In this document: positions 1-8,319 of the stretch, in pieces
Position numbering within the stretch: position 1 is the first letter of the stretch
Layout: the number at the start of each line of letters is the position of its first letter
Origin: Chryseotalea sp. WA131a
GTDB taxonomy: Bacteria > Bacteroidota > Bacteroidia > Cytophagales > Cyclobacteriaceae
Assembly (NCBI GenBank): GCA_025370075.1
Contig: CP073016.1
Location: forward strand, 2,356,001-2,420,000
Length of the DNA: 64,000 nucleotides
Reading direction: 5' to 3'
The notes under the pieces: generated by a model
Told to the model about the DNA's origin: nothing
Seen by the model: only the letters and a program-made list of their open reading frames with translations
Databases searched by the model: none
Translations under genes and position numbers: made by a program

Positions 1-1049
1 GTGGGAATCACATTGTCTTTAATACCAGCGTTAATTATTGTGGGCGCAATGGTGGTGCGCAACATGGCACTGCCCGGAGCACTTTTATCATATGTGCCAA
101 TGATCAATCCTTTGAACAACCAAGGATTTGCAAAGGCCATCTTTTGGACAAACGGCATTTCGGGGCCAAGGCTTTTTATAAAACCCTGCATCGGAACTGA
201 GAACTGCGGTTCGAATGGATGGCTGCGCAAGGTTACAATCGCTTTGGTCAGTATGTCGATAGCCGTTTCCTTTTCAGGCATGGAACTGTGACCACCGGGT
301 ATCTCAACCACTAACTCAATGGAGAGGTATCCTTTTTCGGAAGTGCCCACTAAGGCGACTGGTTCTTTCATGCCAGGTATTTTTTCTTTGGTAATGATGC
401 CGCCTTCGTCCATCACCATCTCCGCTACAATGTTTCGTTGCTTCATCAGTTGCGCAATGGCCACCGCGCCTTTGCCACCCAATTCTTCATCGTGGCCAAA
501 TACTAAATACACCGTTCGTTCAGGTTGAAAATTCTCAATCACTAATTTCTCTACACTTTCACAAATCGATACCAAGTTGATTTTATCATCGGTAGTGCCA
601 CGCCCCCAAATGAAATTGTCTTTGACCGCTCCTGCAAAAGGGTCAGATGTCCACATGGATTGGGTCGCTTCTTCGATCGGCACCACATCTTGGTGCGCCA
701 TCAGTACAATTGGCTTTAATGAAGTATTTTTCCCCTCCCATTTGTAAAGCAGACTATATCCTAAAACAATTTCGCGCGTAAGCTTTTCATGCATTTTGGG
801 ATAGGTGTTTTCCAAAAATTTTCGGAACGCTAAAAATTGGGTAGAATCAAACAATGCCGGATTGCCAAACGAAATGGTTTTGATGGCAATGGCTTGCTGA
901 AAATGTTGTAATGAAGTTTCAGGGATAGCAGGCGCGGGAAGTGCGGCTACTTTTGTCTGGATGGATGTGAATTGAAATGTTTTAAAAAGAACGATGCCTA
1001 CGACTAGTAAAATAGCTAGCAGAAGGAGGAGAAGGGTTTTCTTTAGCAT
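1..1049 (-). CDS. M20 family metallopeptidase (PM20D1/carboxypeptidase-like), 3' end outside window
   Basis: Reading the minus strand from the ATG at 1049 gives about 349 residues before the window edge cuts the gene. The N-terminus is a single hydrophobic membrane anchor (KTLLLLLLAILLVVGIVLF), so the enzyme is probably exported and anchored. Metal-binding motifs of the M20 family follow in order: LMAHQDVVP, GRGTTDDK and FGHDEELGG, then the dimerisation-domain motif PGGHSS. This order matches the PM20D1/Gly-Xaa carboxypeptidase branch, two-zinc hydrolases acting on N-acyl or dipeptide bonds. The exact substrate cannot be read from the sequence. The C-terminal part of the catalytic domain is missing only because the window begins here. 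Confidence 0.9.
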   Translation of the reverse strand, partial: MLKKTLLLLLLAILLVVGIVLFKTFQFTSIQTKVAALPAPAIPETSLQHFQQAIAIKTISFGNPALFDSTQFLAFRKFLENTYPKMHEKLTREIVLGYSLLYKWEGKNTSLKPIVLMAHQDVVPIEEATQSMWTSDPFAGAVKDNFIWGRGTTDDKINLVSICESVEKLVIENFQPERTVYLVFGHDEELGGKGAVAIAQLMKQRNIVAEMVMDEGGIITKEKIPGMKEPVALVGTSEKGYLSIELVVEIPGGHSSMPEKETAIDILTKAIVTLRSHPFEPQFSVPMQGFIKSLGPEMPFVQKMAFANPWLFKGLIIGTYDKSAPGSAMLRTTIAPTIINAGIKDNVIP

Positions 1050-1328
1050 GGTAAGGATTAGTAATTTTTATATCAGACTGAATTTTAGTTCACCTACGTG
1101 GATGGACGCGAAGTCTTGAAGTAAATTAGGAGCAGCCATCATCATGAAAGTTGGAGAATTGAAGCTGAAAATACAAATATTGAAGAAAGATGATTCTTCA
1201 ATTCTTTGCAATCTTCTCCGTCAGTCAATGGTCATGCTGACGTAAAGATTTCAGCCGCTTACATGATCTTCAATTTAACGAAAGTAACTTTTTGCATGCC
1301 TTACATATATTTTCAACTTTAACCACGC

Positions 1329-1655
1329 ATGAAAAAAATTGCAGAAAAAATTATTGTGGCGGTATTCACGGTCACGGCTGGAAATGTTTTCAGCCAAGGG
1401 ATTGTAAACTCCGCACAACGTGATGTTGTGCTCACAAATCACATGGAACCAATGAAAGATGGTCTGAAACTTTTTGCTTTTAATGGCATCACTACCATCC
1501 GGGACATGTTGGGGCATCCACGGCATTTGGAGTTGCGTACCAAAATCAAAAGTGGAGAAATACTCAGACACAGATTTTACGCCTCATGCCCATCAGCCAA
1601 TGGTAACAGTGTGAAAACAGTTTATGATGGAATCAACACATGCCATTGCACCTAA
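1329..1655 (+). pseudogene. Amidohydrolase relic (signal peptide plus internal fragment)
   Basis: This 108-codon frame starts with a good signal peptide (MKKIAEKIIVAVFTV ... VFSQ) and then reads GITTIRDMLGHPRHLEL and SGEILRHRFYASCPSANGNS. Those stretches are diagnostic of the middle of metal-dependent amidohydrolases, which normally have GVTTVRDM and an ASGPxxxGNSV-like motif. The roughly 100 residues that should lie between the signal peptide and this block, including the metal-binding HxH, are missing. Everything after the GNSV block is also gone. I read it as a decayed gene with an internal deletion and a lost C-terminus, not as a functional small protein. A short secreted peptide could still be made from it. 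Confidence 0.7.
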
Positions 1656-1867
1656 GTCCATAGAGTGATCACAGGGCATAACAAAGGCGAGTTTAGTACC
1701 TCCGCAATCATTTATTTTTATATTAGGTGGTTTTAGGTTGGTCAAAATTAGTGCAATCTTTCTATTTCAATAAAAAACTACAATGCCTACCCCCTAGTTT
1801 GAGAGCTTAACTTCTTATGGGTTTTACTTTATTGCTTAATATTGCGAACTAAATTAAACTCCACTTT

Positions 1868-2680
1868 ATGGCAAACAACCTACTGAAGGGCAAAAAAGGA
1901 ATCATTTTTGGTGCTTTGGATGAAAACTCGATCGCTTGGAAGACCGCTTTGAAAGTGAAAGAAGAAGGCGGAACGTTTACCCTTACCAATGCCCCCATTG
2001 CGATGAGGATGGGCAAAATCAATGAATTGGCCAAAACTTGCAATGCTGAAGTAATACCAGCCGATGCCACTTCTGAGCAAGACCTTACCAACCTTTTTTC
2101 CAAGTCCATGGAAGTATTGGGTGGCAAATTGGATTTTGTGCTGCATTCTATTGGCATGAGCCCCAATATCCGAAAGGGAAAAGAGTATGGCGACATGAAT
2201 TACGATTGGTACTTGAAAACCTTAGATATATCCGCGCTTTCGTTTCATAAAGTATTGCAGACGTCTGAGAAATTGGATGCTTTAAATGAATGGGCCTCGG
2301 TAATTGCTTTGAGCTACATTGCCGCACAGCGCGCTTACCCAGATTACACCGACATGGCTCAAGCGAAAGCCATGCTAGAGTCTATCGCCAGAAGTTATGG
2401 CCAACGCTATGGGTCTAAAAAGAAGGTTCGCATAAATACCATTTCGCAATCGCCTACCAGAACTACCGCTGGTGCGGGAATATCAGGCTTTGATGTGTTT
2501 TTTGACTTTGCCGATATGATGTCGCCACTTGGCAATGCCACGGCAGAAGATTGTGCTAACTACATTACCGTCATGTTCTCTGATTTCACTAGAATGGTGA
2601 CCATGCAAAACTTGATGCACGATGGCGGATTCTCCAGTTCAGGAATTACCGATTCGTTGGTTCAAAAACTTACAAAATAG
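1868..2680 (+). CDS. fabI: Enoyl-[acyl-carrier-protein] reductase (NADH)
   Basis: FabI performs the last reduction of each fatty-acid elongation cycle, converting trans-2-enoyl-ACP to acyl-ACP in the cytosol. The 270-residue protein is a classical short-chain-dehydrogenase-like FabI. The nucleotide site is GIIFGALDENSIAW at residues 11-24. The catalytic residues Tyr150, Tyr160 and Lys167 have the same spacing (10 and 7) as Tyr146, Tyr156 and Lys163 of the E. coli enzyme. The C-terminus carries the usual substrate-loop and LMHDGGFSSSG region. It is the triclosan-target isoform family. It appears to be monocistronic, with ispE following after 108 bp. Confidence 0.96.
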   Translation: MANNLLKGKKGIIFGALDENSIAWKTALKVKEEGGTFTLTNAPIAMRMGKINELAKTCNAEVIPADATSEQDLTNLFSKSMEVLGGKLDFVLHSIGMSPNIRKGKEYGDMNYDWYLKTLDISALSFHKVLQTSEKLDALNEWASVIALSYIAAQRAYPDYTDMAQAKAMLESIARSYGQRYGSKKKVRINTISQSPTRTTAGAGISGFDVFFDFADMMSPLGNATAEDCANYITVMFSDFTRMVTMQNLMHDGGFSSSGITDSLVQKLTK

Positions 2681-2788
2681 GTATTGGTAGGGAATTAGGT
2701 ATTGTGGCTTTGGGATTGGGCTTTGGGCATAGTTTAGCACTTTCCACTTACCGAATACCGATTACCTCTTACCAACCACCACTCACAA

Positions 2789-3598
2789 ATGATTGCCTTT
2801 CCTCCTTGCAAAATAAACCTGGGGTTGCATGTAGTGGCCAAGCGTGCCGATGGTTATCATGATATTGAGACGTGCTTCTTTCCCGTGCCGTGGACGGATG
2901 TTTTGGAAATTATCCCAGCCTCCGAGTTTCAATTTACTTCTACAGGCATTGACATTCCTGGAAAGGAAAATGAAAACCTATGCGTAAAAGCGTTTGCACT
3001 TCTGCGCGATGCGTTCAAAATCCCTTTTGTCAAAATTCATCTTCATAAAATAATACCCATGGGTGCGGGCTTGGGCGGAGGATCGTCTGATGCCGCGCAT
3101 ACTTTGCGTTTGCTCAATACCATTTTTGAATTGAAGTTGTCTACCGAACAACTGAAAAATTATGCAGCGCAATTGGGCAGCGATTGTTCGTTTTTTATTC
3201 AGGATGAACCTATGCTTGGAACGGGGCGGGGTGAAATACTAAATCCTATTTCCGTAAAACTTGCTGGATATTATTTGGTATTGGTAAAACCCAATGTGCA
3301 TGTTTCTACCAAAGATGCGTATGCAGGACTAACACCAAAAACGCCACTTCATGAAATTAAAGAAGTGCTGCTGCAGCCAGTGAATAGTTGGAAAAACTTA
3401 CTCATCAATAATTTTGAAACATCCGTCTTTCAGAAATTTCCTGAAATCGAAAAAGTAAAAACCAGATTGTACGAATTGGGCGCAACCTATGCGTGCATGA
3501 GCGGGTCAGGTGCTACCGTTTTTGGTTTATTTCAAAAACCGATTTCACTGAAAGGAGGATTTAAAGATTGTGATTACTTTGAAACAGCATTGAAATAG
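2789..3598 (+). CDS. ispE: 4-diphosphocytidyl-2-C-methyl-D-erythritol kinase
   Basis: IspE phosphorylates CDP-methylerythritol in the MEP isoprenoid pathway. The protein has 269 residues, slightly shorter than the usual 280-300. It shows the GHMP-kinase features: PCKINLGLHV at the N-terminus with Lys8, the ATP-binding loop PMGAGLGGGSSDAA at about 90-103, LGSDCSFF with the likely catalytic Asp133, and the C-terminal CMSGSGATVFGLF motif. Its pathway partners ispD (20.4 kb) and dxr (41 kb) lie elsewhere in the window, so the MEP genes are scattered. The gene converges on recA, with a hairpin between the two stops. Confidence 0.96.
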   Translation: MIAFPPCKINLGLHVVAKRADGYHDIETCFFPVPWTDVLEIIPASEFQFTSTGIDIPGKENENLCVKAFALLRDAFKIPFVKIHLHKIIPMGAGLGGGSSDAAHTLRLLNTIFELKLSTEQLKNYAAQLGSDCSFFIQDEPMLGTGRGEILNPISVKLAGYYLVLVKPNVHVSTKDAYAGLTPKTPLHEIKEVLLQPVNSWKNLLINNFETSVFQKFPEIEKVKTRLYELGATYACMSGSGATVFGLFQKPISLKGGFKDCDYFETALK

Positions 3599-3604
3599 AA
3601 GAGT

Positions 3605-3635
3605 CAGGTTTCTGTTACTTGAAACCAGAAACCTG
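3605..3635. terminator. Hairpin between the convergent ispE and recA genes
   Basis: A perfect 10-bp stem CAGGTTTCTG / CAGAAACCTG (3605-3614 and 3626-3635) with an 11-nt loop fills the 46-bp gap between the two stop codons. There is no strong T-run on either side, so this is a terminator-like or 3'-end-protecting hairpin, not a canonical terminator. Confidence 0.5.
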
Positions 3636-3644
3636 TTGACCTGC

Positions 3645-4700
3645 TTACTCCTCTTCCTTCTTTATTTCCGCTCCAGTAGCAAACTTCTCTTTAATTTTTT
3701 TCTCCAACTCTTCCATCAATTCAGGGTTGTCTTCAATCAGTTGCTTCACCGAGTCGCGGCCTTGACCAAGTTTGTTGCCATTGTATGAGAACCACGAGCC
3801 GGATTTTTGAATTACGTTGAGTTCTACACCCAAGTCAACAATTTCGCCCGATTTAGAAATGCCTTTTCCATACATGATATCAAACTCCACCACTTTAAAA
3901 GGAGGCGCCACTTTGTTCTTCACCACTTTCACTTTTACACGGTTGCCCGTAATGTTGTCGGCATCTTCTTTAATTTGGCCAATCCTGCGGATGTCTAGCC
4001 GAACAGAAGCGTAAAATTTCAAAGCATTGCCACCCGTGGTCGTTTCAGGGTTGCCGAACATGATGCCGATTTTTTCGCGCAACTGGTTAATGAAAATACA
4101 CGCACAGCCGGTTTTACTGATCGTTCCTGTGAGCTTTCTCAATGCTTGCGACATCAAGCGTGCTTGCAAACCCATTTTGCTCTCGCCCATTTCACCTTCC
4201 AATTCTGCCTTTGGCACCAAGGCCGCTACCGAGTCAATCACAATAATGTCAATCGCGCCAGAGCGGATGAGATGCTCGGCAATTTCCAATGCTTGTTCAC
4301 CATTGTCGGGTTGCGAGATCAGCAGGTTTTCGGTATCGATACCTAGTTTTTCGGCATACGTTTTATCAAAGGCATGCTCGGCATCAATAAAAGCGGCCAA
4401 GCCACCTCGCTTTTGTGCTTCGGCAATGGCGTGCAGCGTTAATGTTGTTTTACCAGACGATTCAGGTCCATAAATCTCAATTACCCGACCGCGAGGTAAG
4501 CCACCAATGCCCAAGGCAATGTCCAGTCCTAGCGAGCCGGTGGGTATAGCGGGGATGTCCACAATCCGCTGATCGTTCAACTTCATTACCGTGCCCTTTC
4601 CATAGGTTTTTTCCAGCTTATCAATGGTAAGTTGGAGGGCCTTCATTTTTTCTTTTACATCGCTCATATCTTCTGTTGGGGTTGCTACTGCTCTGCTCAT
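3645..4700 (-). CDS. recA: Recombinase RecA
   Basis: RecA forms the ATP-dependent filament on single-stranded DNA that drives homologous recombination and SOS signalling. The 351-residue protein has Walker A GPESSGKTT at 78-86, Walker B in the DIIVIDSVAALVP stretch, the L2 DNA-binding loop around GNPETTTGGNALKF, and an acidic/lysine-rich C-terminus. Length and motifs are standard. It is transcribed alone, convergent with ispE and divergent from the membrane aminopeptidase gene. The start is followed upstream by a perfect inverted repeat (4703-4744) that may be a control site. Confidence 0.98.
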   Translation of the reverse strand: MSRAVATPTEDMSDVKEKMKALQLTIDKLEKTYGKGTVMKLNDQRIVDIPAIPTGSLGLDIALGIGGLPRGRVIEIYGPESSGKTTLTLHAIAEAQKRGGLAAFIDAEHAFDKTYAEKLGIDTENLLISQPDNGEQALEIAEHLIRSGAIDIIVIDSVAALVPKAELEGEMGESKMGLQARLMSQALRKLTGTISKTGCACIFINQLREKIGIMFGNPETTTGGNALKFYASVRLDIRRIGQIKEDADNITGNRVKVKVVKNKVAPPFKVVEFDIMYGKGISKSGEIVDLGVELNVIQKSGSWFSYNGNKLGQGRDSVKQLIEDNPELMEELEKKIKEKFATGAEIKKEEE

Positions 4701-4702
4701 GG

Positions 4703-4744
4703 TTTTAGTATTTAAAATGCTAAATTAGTTAGTAAATACTAAAA
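4703..4744 (-). promoter_or_regulatory. Perfect 12-bp inverted repeat directly upstream of recA
   Basis: TTTTAGTATTTA at 4703-4714 is the exact reverse complement of TAAATACTAAAA at 4733-4744, with an 18-nt spacer. The near arm ends 3 nt from the recA start codon at 4700. The symmetry and position fit either a repressor operator or a hairpin in the recA leader covering the start. No known Bacteroidota SOS box is recognised in it. Confidence 0.45.
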
Positions 4745-4804
4745 AACAAATCATTTGGTTAAAAATTCAGTCAAATATGACTAAAGTGGCTTACTTTACG
4801 CATT

Positions 4805-5830
4805 GTGATTAAAAAGATATTTTTTGCTGTAGTACTTGTTGTCGCTATTCTGGTGGTTTGGAATTGGTCATTGGTCTATTACGGAATTCGACAAGGAATG
4901 GGCCAGTTAGAAATTGTTTGGAATGCCCGGCCAGTGGAAGAGTTTCTTCAAGATCCTTCTTTTCCTGATTCATTAAAGCAAAAATTGCGGCTTATTGACG
5001 AAATCAGAAAGTACGCCATTGACTCCCTTGGCCTGAAAGACACCAAAAACTATAAAACCTTATACGATCAAAAGAACCAAGAGGTAATGTGGGTGGTGCA
5101 AGCGTGCGAACCGTTTGCCTTACAGCCTAAAGTGTGGGATTTCCCCATTGTGGGCACCGTGCCTTACAAGGGGTTTTTCAACAAAGAAAAAGCGTTGGGC
5201 CTACGCAAAGAATTGGAAACAGAAGGGTATGACGTAAGTGTGCGCAATCCGGGAGGATGGTCTACCTTGGGTTGGTTTACCGATCCCATTTTGAGCGGCA
5301 TGTTGGATCGGAGCGAAGGCGATTTAGCCAGTTTGATTATTCATGAAATGGTGCATGCCACGGTGTTCGTAAAAGATGATGTTGATTTCAACGAAAACCT
5401 GGCCGATTTTATAGGAGACACTGCTGCTTACTACTTTTTGAAATATAAGTTTGGGGCCGATTCAAAACAATACTTGGATTATCTGCACAGCGACCAAGAT
5501 TACCGAAAGTTTACCAAGCACATATTGCGTGGCACGCAATCGCTGGATAGCTTGTACAACACCTTACGGCCCCAAGAGCCGATTGAGCAAAAGAAAGAAA
5601 AGAAACGGGCGATGATTGAGAAGATTGTTACCTCTATCGATACATTAAATCTATATACCAAACGCAAAGGTGAGAGGATGAAAAAATACCTGCCCAACAA
5701 CACATTCTTTATGTCTTACCGATTGTACAAAGCAAAGCAAGATGTGTTTGGAGTGGAGTTGGCCGAGAAGTTTAATGGAGATATGAGGTCGTATCTAAAG
5801 CATCTGACCAATAAGTATCCTTTTTTGTGA
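4805..5830 (+). CDS. Putative membrane-anchored aminopeptidase (PF10023-like zinc metalloprotein)
   Basis: The GTG-initiated protein of 341 residues opens with one transmembrane segment (about residues 4-24). A long helical region follows, and then the zinc motif HEMVH at about 180-184, with a downstream NENLADFIGD that can provide the third ligand. The blocks WNARPVEEFL, YGIRQGMGQL and GWFTDPILS are typical of the COG4324 'predicted aminopeptidase' family. No substrate has been assigned for most members. It stands alone, divergent from recA with a 104-bp gap. The catalytic domain should face the periplasm. Confidence 0.8.
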   Translation: MIKKIFFAVVLVVAILVVWNWSLVYYGIRQGMGQLEIVWNARPVEEFLQDPSFPDSLKQKLRLIDEIRKYAIDSLGLKDTKNYKTLYDQKNQEVMWVVQACEPFALQPKVWDFPIVGTVPYKGFFNKEKALGLRKELETEGYDVSVRNPGGWSTLGWFTDPILSGMLDRSEGDLASLIIHEMVHATVFVKDDVDFNENLADFIGDTAAYYFLKYKFGADSKQYLDYLHSDQDYRKFTKHILRGTQSLDSLYNTLRPQEPIEQKKEKKRAMIEKIVTSIDTLNLYTKRKGERMKKYLPNNTFFMSYRLYKAKQDVFGVELAEKFNGDMRSYLKHLTNKYPFL

Positions 5831-5963
5831 GGGACTAGTTTAATAGAGGATCCAATTGCTACTACCTACTCGTTTACCGGATTAAGTAATTGTTAAGTTG
5901 TTAACATTGGTTTCCGAATAGCTTAATTTCAGTCTACCTTTAACCCGCAATTAAAAATCGGTT

Positions 5964-6653
5964 ATGGCCAACAAATCGGCACAAAAAATTTTAGTGGTAG
6001 ATGATGAAGAGCCTATTTTGGAGTTGCTCAAATACAACCTTGAAAAAGAAGGCTACGATGTGCGTGCCGCCAACGATGGGCAGCAAGCGGTAGAGACAGC
6101 CAAAAAATTTCATCCGGATTTGGTTCTCTTGGATATTATGATGCCAAAGATGGACGGAGTGGAGGCCTGTAGGCAAATCCGCGCCATTCCAGAACTGGTT
6201 AACACTTTTATCATCTTCTTAACGGCTCGCACCGAAGAGTATTCTGAAATTGCCGCCTTTGATGGAGGGGCCGATGATTACATTCAAAAGCCGATTAAGC
6301 CGCGCGCGCTCATGAGCCGCATCAGTGCGCTTTTCCGCAGAGATTCAAAAAAGAAAAATGAATCGAGCCAAATAAAAGTAGGAGATTTAATCATAGATCG
6401 CTCGAGCTATACCATAAAAGTAAAGGGCCGAGAAGTTAGCCTTCCAAAAAAGGAATTTGAACTGTTATTCTTCTTGGCTCAAAATCCCAATAAAGTTTTC
6501 AATCGCGATGAGCTGTTGCAAAATATTTGGGGATCTGATGTTTACGTACTCGCTCGAACCGTAGACGTGCACATCCGCAAGGTGCGCGAAAAAATTGGGG
6601 AAGATTATATTTCTACTGTAAAAGGTGTGGGGTATAAATTCAATTTGGGTTAA
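5964..6653 (+). CDS. Response regulator, OmpR/PhoB family
   Basis: The 229-residue protein has an N-terminal receiver domain with VVDDEEP (acidic pocket), the phosphoacceptor Asp57 in LVLLDIMMPKMDG, the switch Thr in FLTAR and the conserved Lys in YIQKPIKP. A C-terminal winged-helix DNA-binding domain (about 135-229, ending KGVGYKFNLG) follows. It sits 70 bp upstream of the sensor kinase gene and is surely its partner. The pair resembles the Bacteroidota PhoB/PhoR-like system, but the signal cannot be read from sequence. Confidence 0.92.
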   Translation: MANKSAQKILVVDDEEPILELLKYNLEKEGYDVRAANDGQQAVETAKKFHPDLVLLDIMMPKMDGVEACRQIRAIPELVNTFIIFLTARTEEYSEIAAFDGGADDYIQKPIKPRALMSRISALFRRDSKKKNESSQIKVGDLIIDRSSYTIKVKGREVSLPKKEFELLFFLAQNPNKVFNRDELLQNIWGSDVYVLARTVDVHIRKVREKIGEDYISTVKGVGYKFNLG

Positions 6654-6723
6654 CCCTTTGCTGCCGTCCCCAAAACTGGTAGCTCACAATCAATTTTGTA
6701 CTTTGCGCTAAAATTAAACCGGC

Positions 6724-7782
6724 ATGGTTTATAGCGCCCGAACACTTTCTCTTTTATTGGCTTTTTCGATAGCGATTGTCACCACACTCTTTCTTTCGTT
6801 GGTAGATGGTGTAGAGCGAGGGGCTTTGTTGGTAGCGGGCATTATCAGTTTTTCAGCTTCTTATCTGCTTACATTTGTGATTTTAGAGTTTTTGGTTTTT
6901 AGAGAAATCAACAAAATCTATAAGCTAATTGGTAAGTTAAAAAAGAAAGAACTTTCGGGTATCGCCAAGCAAAAATCAGGTGCACTCAATCCGTTGGAAA
7001 AAATCAACGAAGAAATTTTTTCATTCGCTACACTCAAGCAAAAAGAAATTGACGAGCTGAAAAAATTGGAAGCATTCCGCAAAGAATTTATTGCCGATGT
7101 GAGTCATGAATTGAAGACCCCCATTTTTGCTGCGCAAGGTTTTGTGCACACCTTGCTGGATGGTGCTGTCAACGATAAAAATGTACGCACCCGATTCTTA
7201 AAAAAGGCAGCCAAAAGTTTAGATGGGCTCGATGACCTGGTGCAAGACCTGCTCACGTTATCTCAAATAGAAACGGGTGATATAAAAATGCATTTTGAGC
7301 AATTTGATATGCGCAAATTGTGCGAAGAGGTAGTGGAGCAGTTTGAGGAAAAAGCAGAGAAGAAAAAAATCAAATTGAAATTGTTGGCCGATAATCCTAC
7401 CAAATACCATGTGTATGCCGATTATAAACGCATCACCCAAGTGGTAAACAACTTGGTTTCCAATGCCATCAACTATACGCCTGACGAAGGCGAAGTTTCG
7501 ATCAGTTTTGATACCAGCAAAAAGTTTGTCACTACGCTTGTGGTCGATACGGGAGAAGGCATACCCGCCTCACACCTTACCCGAATTTTTGAGCGCTTCT
7601 ACCGCGTAGATAAAAGCCGCAGCCGAGAGAAGGGTGGAACTGGGTTAGGGCTGGCCATTGTAAAACACATTTTAGAAGGTCACAGTACCAAAGCAGAAGT
7701 ACAAAGCACCGTGGGCGTTGGTTCTGTTTTCAGTTTTAAGCTGCCACGGTTGAAGGGCGATGGAGAGCAAGCTGATAATTGA
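6724..7782 (+). CDS. Sensor histidine kinase, PhoR-like
   Basis: The 352-residue protein has two N-terminal transmembrane helices (about 8-28 and 35-60) with almost no periplasmic loop, so it senses the membrane or works with a partner. The dimerisation box EFIADVSHELKTP carries the phosphorylated His128. The ATP-binding domain shows the N box NNLVSNAINYTP, the G1 box VDTGEGIP, the F box ERFYRVDKSRS and the G2 box GTGLGLAIVK. There is no PAS or HAMP domain. It follows the response regulator gene and is probably cotranscribed with it. It ends 8 bp before the convergent retropepsin-like gene. Confidence 0.92.
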   Translation: MVYSARTLSLLLAFSIAIVTTLFLSLVDGVERGALLVAGIISFSASYLLTFVILEFLVFREINKIYKLIGKLKKKELSGIAKQKSGALNPLEKINEEIFSFATLKQKEIDELKKLEAFRKEFIADVSHELKTPIFAAQGFVHTLLDGAVNDKNVRTRFLKKAAKSLDGLDDLVQDLLTLSQIETGDIKMHFEQFDMRKLCEEVVEQFEEKAEKKKIKLKLLADNPTKYHVYADYKRITQVVNNLVSNAINYTPDEGEVSISFDTSKKFVTTLVVDTGEGIPASHLTRIFERFYRVDKSRSREKGGTGLGLAIVKHILEGHSTKAEVQSTVGVGSVFSFKLPRLKGDGEQADN

Positions 7783-7790
7783 TCTGAAAT

Positions 7791-8219
7791 CTATTTCAAT
7801 TTCATCTGAGCCATATACGGATGGTCAGGGTTTACTATTAACTCCTGCCTCGATGGGTGAAGCAATACATCCATGTCTTCCATGGAAATAGCACCAAAGA
7901 GTGGTTCGTTATCACCCTGCAAAACAAGGGCATTGCACACCGTTTGCCTATTTTTGAATTTCACCACCACCGGGCCAACTAAATTATACTCTTCTCTGCG
8001 GCCATTGGCTAGTACAGCTACCCGCTTTTCAATAAATGGCAATTGCAATTGAGCTTGAAGGTTTTCATTGATGCAAAGATTTAATGCACCGCTATCAACC
8101 AACATCGATGCATGTATTCTTTTTACTTCTTCATCTCCAATTATTGATTTTCTTGCCAATGCCAAGTCATCGGCATTAATTAGTTCGATATCAGCGTAGG
8201 TTAAGCCCATAAGATTCAA
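7791..8219 (-). CDS. Retropepsin-like aspartic protease domain protein
   Basis: This 142-residue soluble protein has the clan AA aspartic-protease signature MLVDSGALNLCIN, with the catalytic Asp at about residue 42 in a DSG (not DTG) form. A second glycine-containing flap region (LFGAISMEDMDVLLHP) follows. Such single-domain proteins act as homodimers and are common in bacteria with unknown substrates. No signal peptide is present, so it should be cytosolic. It lies 100 bp downstream of the helicase gene on the same strand, but cotranscription is not evident. Confidence 0.75.
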   Translation of the reverse strand: MNLMGLTYADIELINADDLALARKSIIGDEEVKRIHASMLVDSGALNLCINENLQAQLQLPFIEKRVAVLANGRREEYNLVGPVVVKFKNRQTVCNALVLQGDNEPLFGAISMEDMDVLLHPSRQELIVNPDHPYMAQMKLK

Positions 8220-8319
8220 TTTGATGTAAAGTTATTGTTTTTCTTATCCAGATGCCGAGTAGAGTCAATCCGATGTCAATTTTCATTTTTTATACGATTG
8301 ACTAAAAAGCAACGTAAGC

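Noticed and set aside
1275..1571. 98-residue minus-strand frame over the amidohydrolase relic
   Set aside because: The plus strand carries recognisable amidohydrolase motifs, and the minus frame has none.
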